Shown here piece by piece: positions 19,573-22,500 of a stretch of 22,500 bases of DNA. Location of the stretch: NCBI GenBank assembly GCA_009746045.1, contig RPFO01001641.1, positions 40,001-62,500 of the forward strand, in the 5' to 3' direction. Below the pieces are notes generated by a model. The model was given only the letters and a program-made list of their open reading frames with translations. It searched no databases and was not told the DNA's origin. The translations under genes and the position numbers were made by a program. The stretch is from Mesostigma viride (Eukaryota; Streptophyta; Mesostigmatophyceae; Mesostigmatales; Mesostigmataceae). The stretch's first letter is position 1; each line of letters begins with the position of its first letter.

Positions 19573-20360
19573 GTGGATGTGGGGGGGGGCTGGCATGCAT
19601 GCGGGGGTGTGTGGGGGGGCTGGCATGCATGCGTGGGTGTGGGGGGGGGCTGGCATGCCATGTGTGGGTGTGGTGGGGAGCTGGCATGCATACGTGGGTA
19701 TGGGGGGGGCTGGCATGCATGCGTGGGTGTGGGGGGGGCTGGCATGCATGCGTGGGTGTGGGGGGGGGCTGGCATGCAATGTGTGGGTGTGGTGGGGAGC
19801 TGGCATGCATACGTGGGTATGGGGGGGGGCTGGCATGCGTGCGTGGGTGTAGGGGGGGCTGGCATGCGTGCGTGGGTGTGGGGGGGAGCTGGCATGCATG
19901 CGTGGGTGTGGGGGGGGCTGGCATGCATGCGTGGGTGTGGGGGGGGCTGGCATGCGTGCGTGGGTGTGGGGGGGGCTGGCATGCATGTGTGGGTGTGGGG
20001 GGGGCTGGCATGCATGCGTGTGGGGGGGGGGGCTAGCATGCATGTGTGTGGGGGGGGGGGGCTGGCATGCATGTGTGGGTGTGGGAGTGGGGGCTGGCAT
20101 GCATGCGTGGGTGTGTGGGGAGGCTGGCATGCATGCGTGGGTGTGTGGGGGGCTGGCATGCATGTGTGGGTGTGGGGGGGGATGGCATGCATGCGTGGGT
20201 GTTGGGTGGGGGCTGGCATGCATGTGTGGGTGTGAGGGGGAGCTGGCATGCATGCGTGGGTGTGGGGGGGGCTGGCATGCATGCGTGGGTGTGGGGGGAG
20301 GCTGGCATGCATGCGCGGGTGGGGGGGGGGCTGGCATGCATGCGTGGGTGTGGGGGGGGC
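19573..20360. repeat. G-rich minisatellite of about 29 bp, about 26 units
   Basis: The unit reads approximately GCTGGCATGCATGCGTGGGTGTGGGGGGG. Each unit has a self-complementary GCATGCATGC or GGCATGCC-type core followed by G-runs of up to 12. Variants (CCATGTGTGGG with GGTGGGGAG, then GCATACGTGGGTAT) recur about 120 bases apart (19651 and 19771), showing a higher-order duplication of four units. Minus-strand frames of Thr-His-Ala-Cys-Met-Pro repeats are artefacts. Confidence 0.95.
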
Positions 20361-20399
20361 ATGGCCATGGTAGAAAATGTTATCTTGAGGGAGCACTCT

Positions 20400-21236
20400 C
20401 CATGGGAATTAGTGGATGCCCAGGTGGCTGTAAAGGGGGGCACAATAACAGAAAGAGTGCTATCCACCATCACACTAGCCCCTGCCCACACTGTGGCTAC
20501 GTTGCTGGTGTCACCTTCCCTCAACAGGTCTTCTATTTCGTTAAAATCCGTTAACACGCGCTTGACCTTCGTTGCATTTTCCTTGAAGTTGCCATGGCAC
20601 CTTCCCTGCGGCTGATCGGCTGCGCCCTCCCCTACGTGCTTGAACATTGTATAAAACGCCTCATCACGGGGGCAAGGAGAGATAACAAAATATTTGTTCG
20701 CAAACGGTTTCCATCCCATGGCAGCAGCCGCCTTAAGATTGTACAAGACCTGCCACGGGCGGACGTTGACAGCGCATAGATTCTGCAGCTTTAAGTCGCA
20801 GTTTACGCACTTGCTGGTGTGAATCGTGCGGGGCAGGCCTCCATACGTGAGATCGCCATCTGAGGTGCGCCGTCATAGCTTGTCACACTGGTAACAATAC
20901 CGCAGGTTGCCTTCCGTCGAATTCATGATGATCTGAGCAATACAATGAAGCATCGGGGGGAGGGGGGGGGCGGTGGATTTCAGGGGTTTTAGAGCTCCGA
21001 AGCACCCACTAGCAGATTTAACGAGGAAATAAACCGAACTGAAATTTTTTTGGGAAAAGCGAACGGTAACGCTAAAATAGACTTACCAACGAAGAGAAAT
21101 TCGCTCTCCGTGTGCTCGCGGATCCAGTGGTGGCTGGGCTTCCGGAACGGTGTGCTTTTTTGCATCCCACACACACAGCCGGCAAACGGGTCAGCAGGCT
21201 CGTACCCACACCCGCGCGAATATTTTTTTCTGGCTC
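20400..21236 (-). CDS. Unrecognised Cys-rich protein, partial, at least two exons
   Basis: Minus-strand coding-like sequence. The first visible exon (about 21236 down to 21087) reads KKYSRGCGYEPADPFAGCVC and ends EFLFV at a strong donor G|GTAAGT. The second exon is best started at 20859, after CTCAG, giving DGDLTYGGLPRTIHTSKC and then CVNCDLKLQNLC, WKPFANKYF, DEAFYTMFKHVG and FNEIEDLLREGD. Phase 1 agrees on both sides. The Cys pattern (CxC, CxxC) suggests a zinc ribbon. No family is recognised. The left exon begins after an acceptor-like CTTAG near 21237, so more exons may lie to the right. The 3' end is unclear because the frame runs into the G-rich minisatellite. It is convergent with the GEX1-like gene. 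Confidence 0.45.
20860..21086 (-). other. Proposed intron of the Cys-rich gene
   Basis: 227 bases on the minus strand from GTAAGT to CTCAG. It holds a C/T tract (the + strand G-runs at 20956-20970) and would remove an in-frame TGA (20873-20875). A nearer acceptor (TTGCTCAG, exon from 20932) gives a frame that soon stops, so 20859 is preferred. Confidence 0.4.
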
Positions 21237-21249
21237 TAAGCACGTCGGT

Positions 21250-22500
21250 AAAATAGAAAAAAAAATATTATGAGATGTGATTAATCTCGGAGCATGTGCA
21301 GCAAAATTTTCCAGCGTTAATAATGCTTAACCCTTGGATGGTACTGGTACCTATTTCTAGTTACCAGTTTTACTCGTAACTACAAATCGTAACCAGTTTT
21401 AGAACCGAGCTGGCGCGAATGCCAGTAGATATTTCCGTGATATTTTTAGGTCTGCTGCTAGAGCTAGATGTGTAGTACACCCTGATACCGGACATCACTA
21501 TGTTCAGACCAAGTTTGCAGGGACTTTAATTAACGGTTACAGTACAGGGGGGTACCCTGGTGCACAGCTGCCACTCATTTTTAGCTTGTCATCTTCCAGT
21601 TATTTTTAGATAGTACAGCTGGGTCCCTGGGACAACCAGTGATGTGAGTGTTCAGAAGCCATGCATGGCTACCAATTTAACTGCCTTTCCAAGGCCAGGT
21701 CCAATAAAGTTGTTTAAACCACATAAAATGCATTTTAGGTGTATCATGTCTCGCACCCAGCGGATCCCCCTGGGGGGGGTCCTTAAAATGTACCCATAGT
21801 CCTGACGTTGCAACATGACCACCAACATGACCCCCAAGTAACTCAATATATGTGTGTGCTTTGGTCCCAGTATGCATAGTAAAATTGTTATTAGGTTGGT
21901 TTGTGGACTCTAAAGTGCAAAGTGCAACTGGTAACTACTTTTATTAGGAACGAGTTATACACCATCCAAATGGCTCCATCAAGGTCACCGCCATTAAATC
22001 AGCCGACATAGCTTTTCACAACACCGCGAGCCCCGCCAAATTTTTACATAAATTATTGTCCGGATTTCGTCCGAGATCTAGATTTTTCCTGCGCCACGAC
22101 TGACGAAAACGACGAAAACACCCATGGCGGTCGAGCATGAGCTAGCGTTCTGAAACTTGCGTCATTGCAGCCGCTCGAGGTGTCAAAACGAAGCTTACAT
22201 CACGGTTAATCTATGGAATAATTTTGGACTTGTATACGCTGTGATTGCGACGCGGGCACTGAACGGGACAAAAAGTTTTTTTCACAGCGGACCAGTTTTT
22301 CGCGAAAACCGGATTTCTCGGTGGTACGTGTCTCAAGGTCCTGGATACGGGAGGAAACGAAAATCCCGGCACGATAGCTCAGCTTGTTCGTTATAATATT
22401 CCCGAAAACGTTAGTGTTTTCGTTTTTTGAGTTTCGCTTTTAATTGTCCGGCATTGACGTGAATAAATATGGGGGTGCGAAATCCGTCTGTTTCTTGCTT
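21250..22500. other. No supported gene
   Basis: Mixed, moderately AT-rich sequence. Frames of 60-80 codons occur on both strands (for example 21652-21877 minus, 22157-22396 plus), but none shows a family motif or a good start context. Short imperfect repeats of GTAACCAGTTTTA type lie near 21360-21400. It could hold the upstream exons or promoter of the minus-strand gene; I cannot place them. Confidence 0.4.

Noticed and set aside
19356-20396. 346-codon minus-strand ORF rich in Thr-His-Ala-Cys-Met-Pro
   Set aside because: It is the translation of the G-rich minisatellite; several frames on both strands stay open through the same repeat.
20873-20875. Selenocysteine at the in-frame TGA
   Set aside because: A phase-matched intron removes this codon, and I see no SECIS-like element to support recoding.

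Overview
This is eukaryotic nuclear DNA with spliced genes, very long simple repeats and retrotransposons. A green alga is the most likely source, but this is an inference. It rests on GC-rich exons, a GEX1-type karyogamy gene resembling the land-plant proteins, and split-direct-repeat tyrosine-recombinase retrotransposons of the PAT/TOC/Kangaroo kind known from Chlamydomonas and Volvox. The TGTAA-type poly(A) motifs fit the same idea.

Layout. Positions 1-15293 are one composite array. Four YR-retrotransposon insertions sit head-to-tail on the + strand, separated and followed by perfect (GAAT)n arrays of 173, 75, 414 and 296 units. Three insertions (1-1899 partial, 2592-4713, 11987-14109) are near-identical non-coding elements of about 2.12 kb. 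The fourth (5014-10330) is a coding element with a gag-like ORF and an RT-RNase H-tyrosine recombinase ORF. All show the split-repeat order A1-core-B1-A2-spacer-B2. Every visible junction with the microsatellite (7 of 7) is cut in the same register, GAAT|element|GAAT. The two families share terminal sequences, so the coding family probably mobilises the non-coding one.

The array changes in phase to (GACG)n at 15294-15388. About 90 bases later comes an intact splice acceptor and the C-terminal part of a GEX1/Brambleberry/Kar5-family nuclear-fusion gene (exons 15480-15768 and 16628-17943). The retrotransposon array therefore probably lies inside an intron of this gene. The intron between the two exons opens with a 36-bp minisatellite whose every unit carries another 5' splice site.

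Downstream are an interrupted (CATC)n array (18087-18486), an AT-rich stretch with a diverged tandem repeat of about 175 bp (18695-19260) and a G-rich minisatellite of about 29 bp (19573-20360). A partial minus-strand gene encoding an unrecognised Cys-rich protein follows (about 20400-21236). The last 1.2 kb shows nothing I can call.

The coding element carries at least eight apparent reading-frame breaks, although its own direct repeats are nearly identical. It looks like a recently inserted but defective copy, unless the breaks are assembly errors. A 2A-like motif (DVHPNPGP) lies exactly between its RNase H and recombinase domains.
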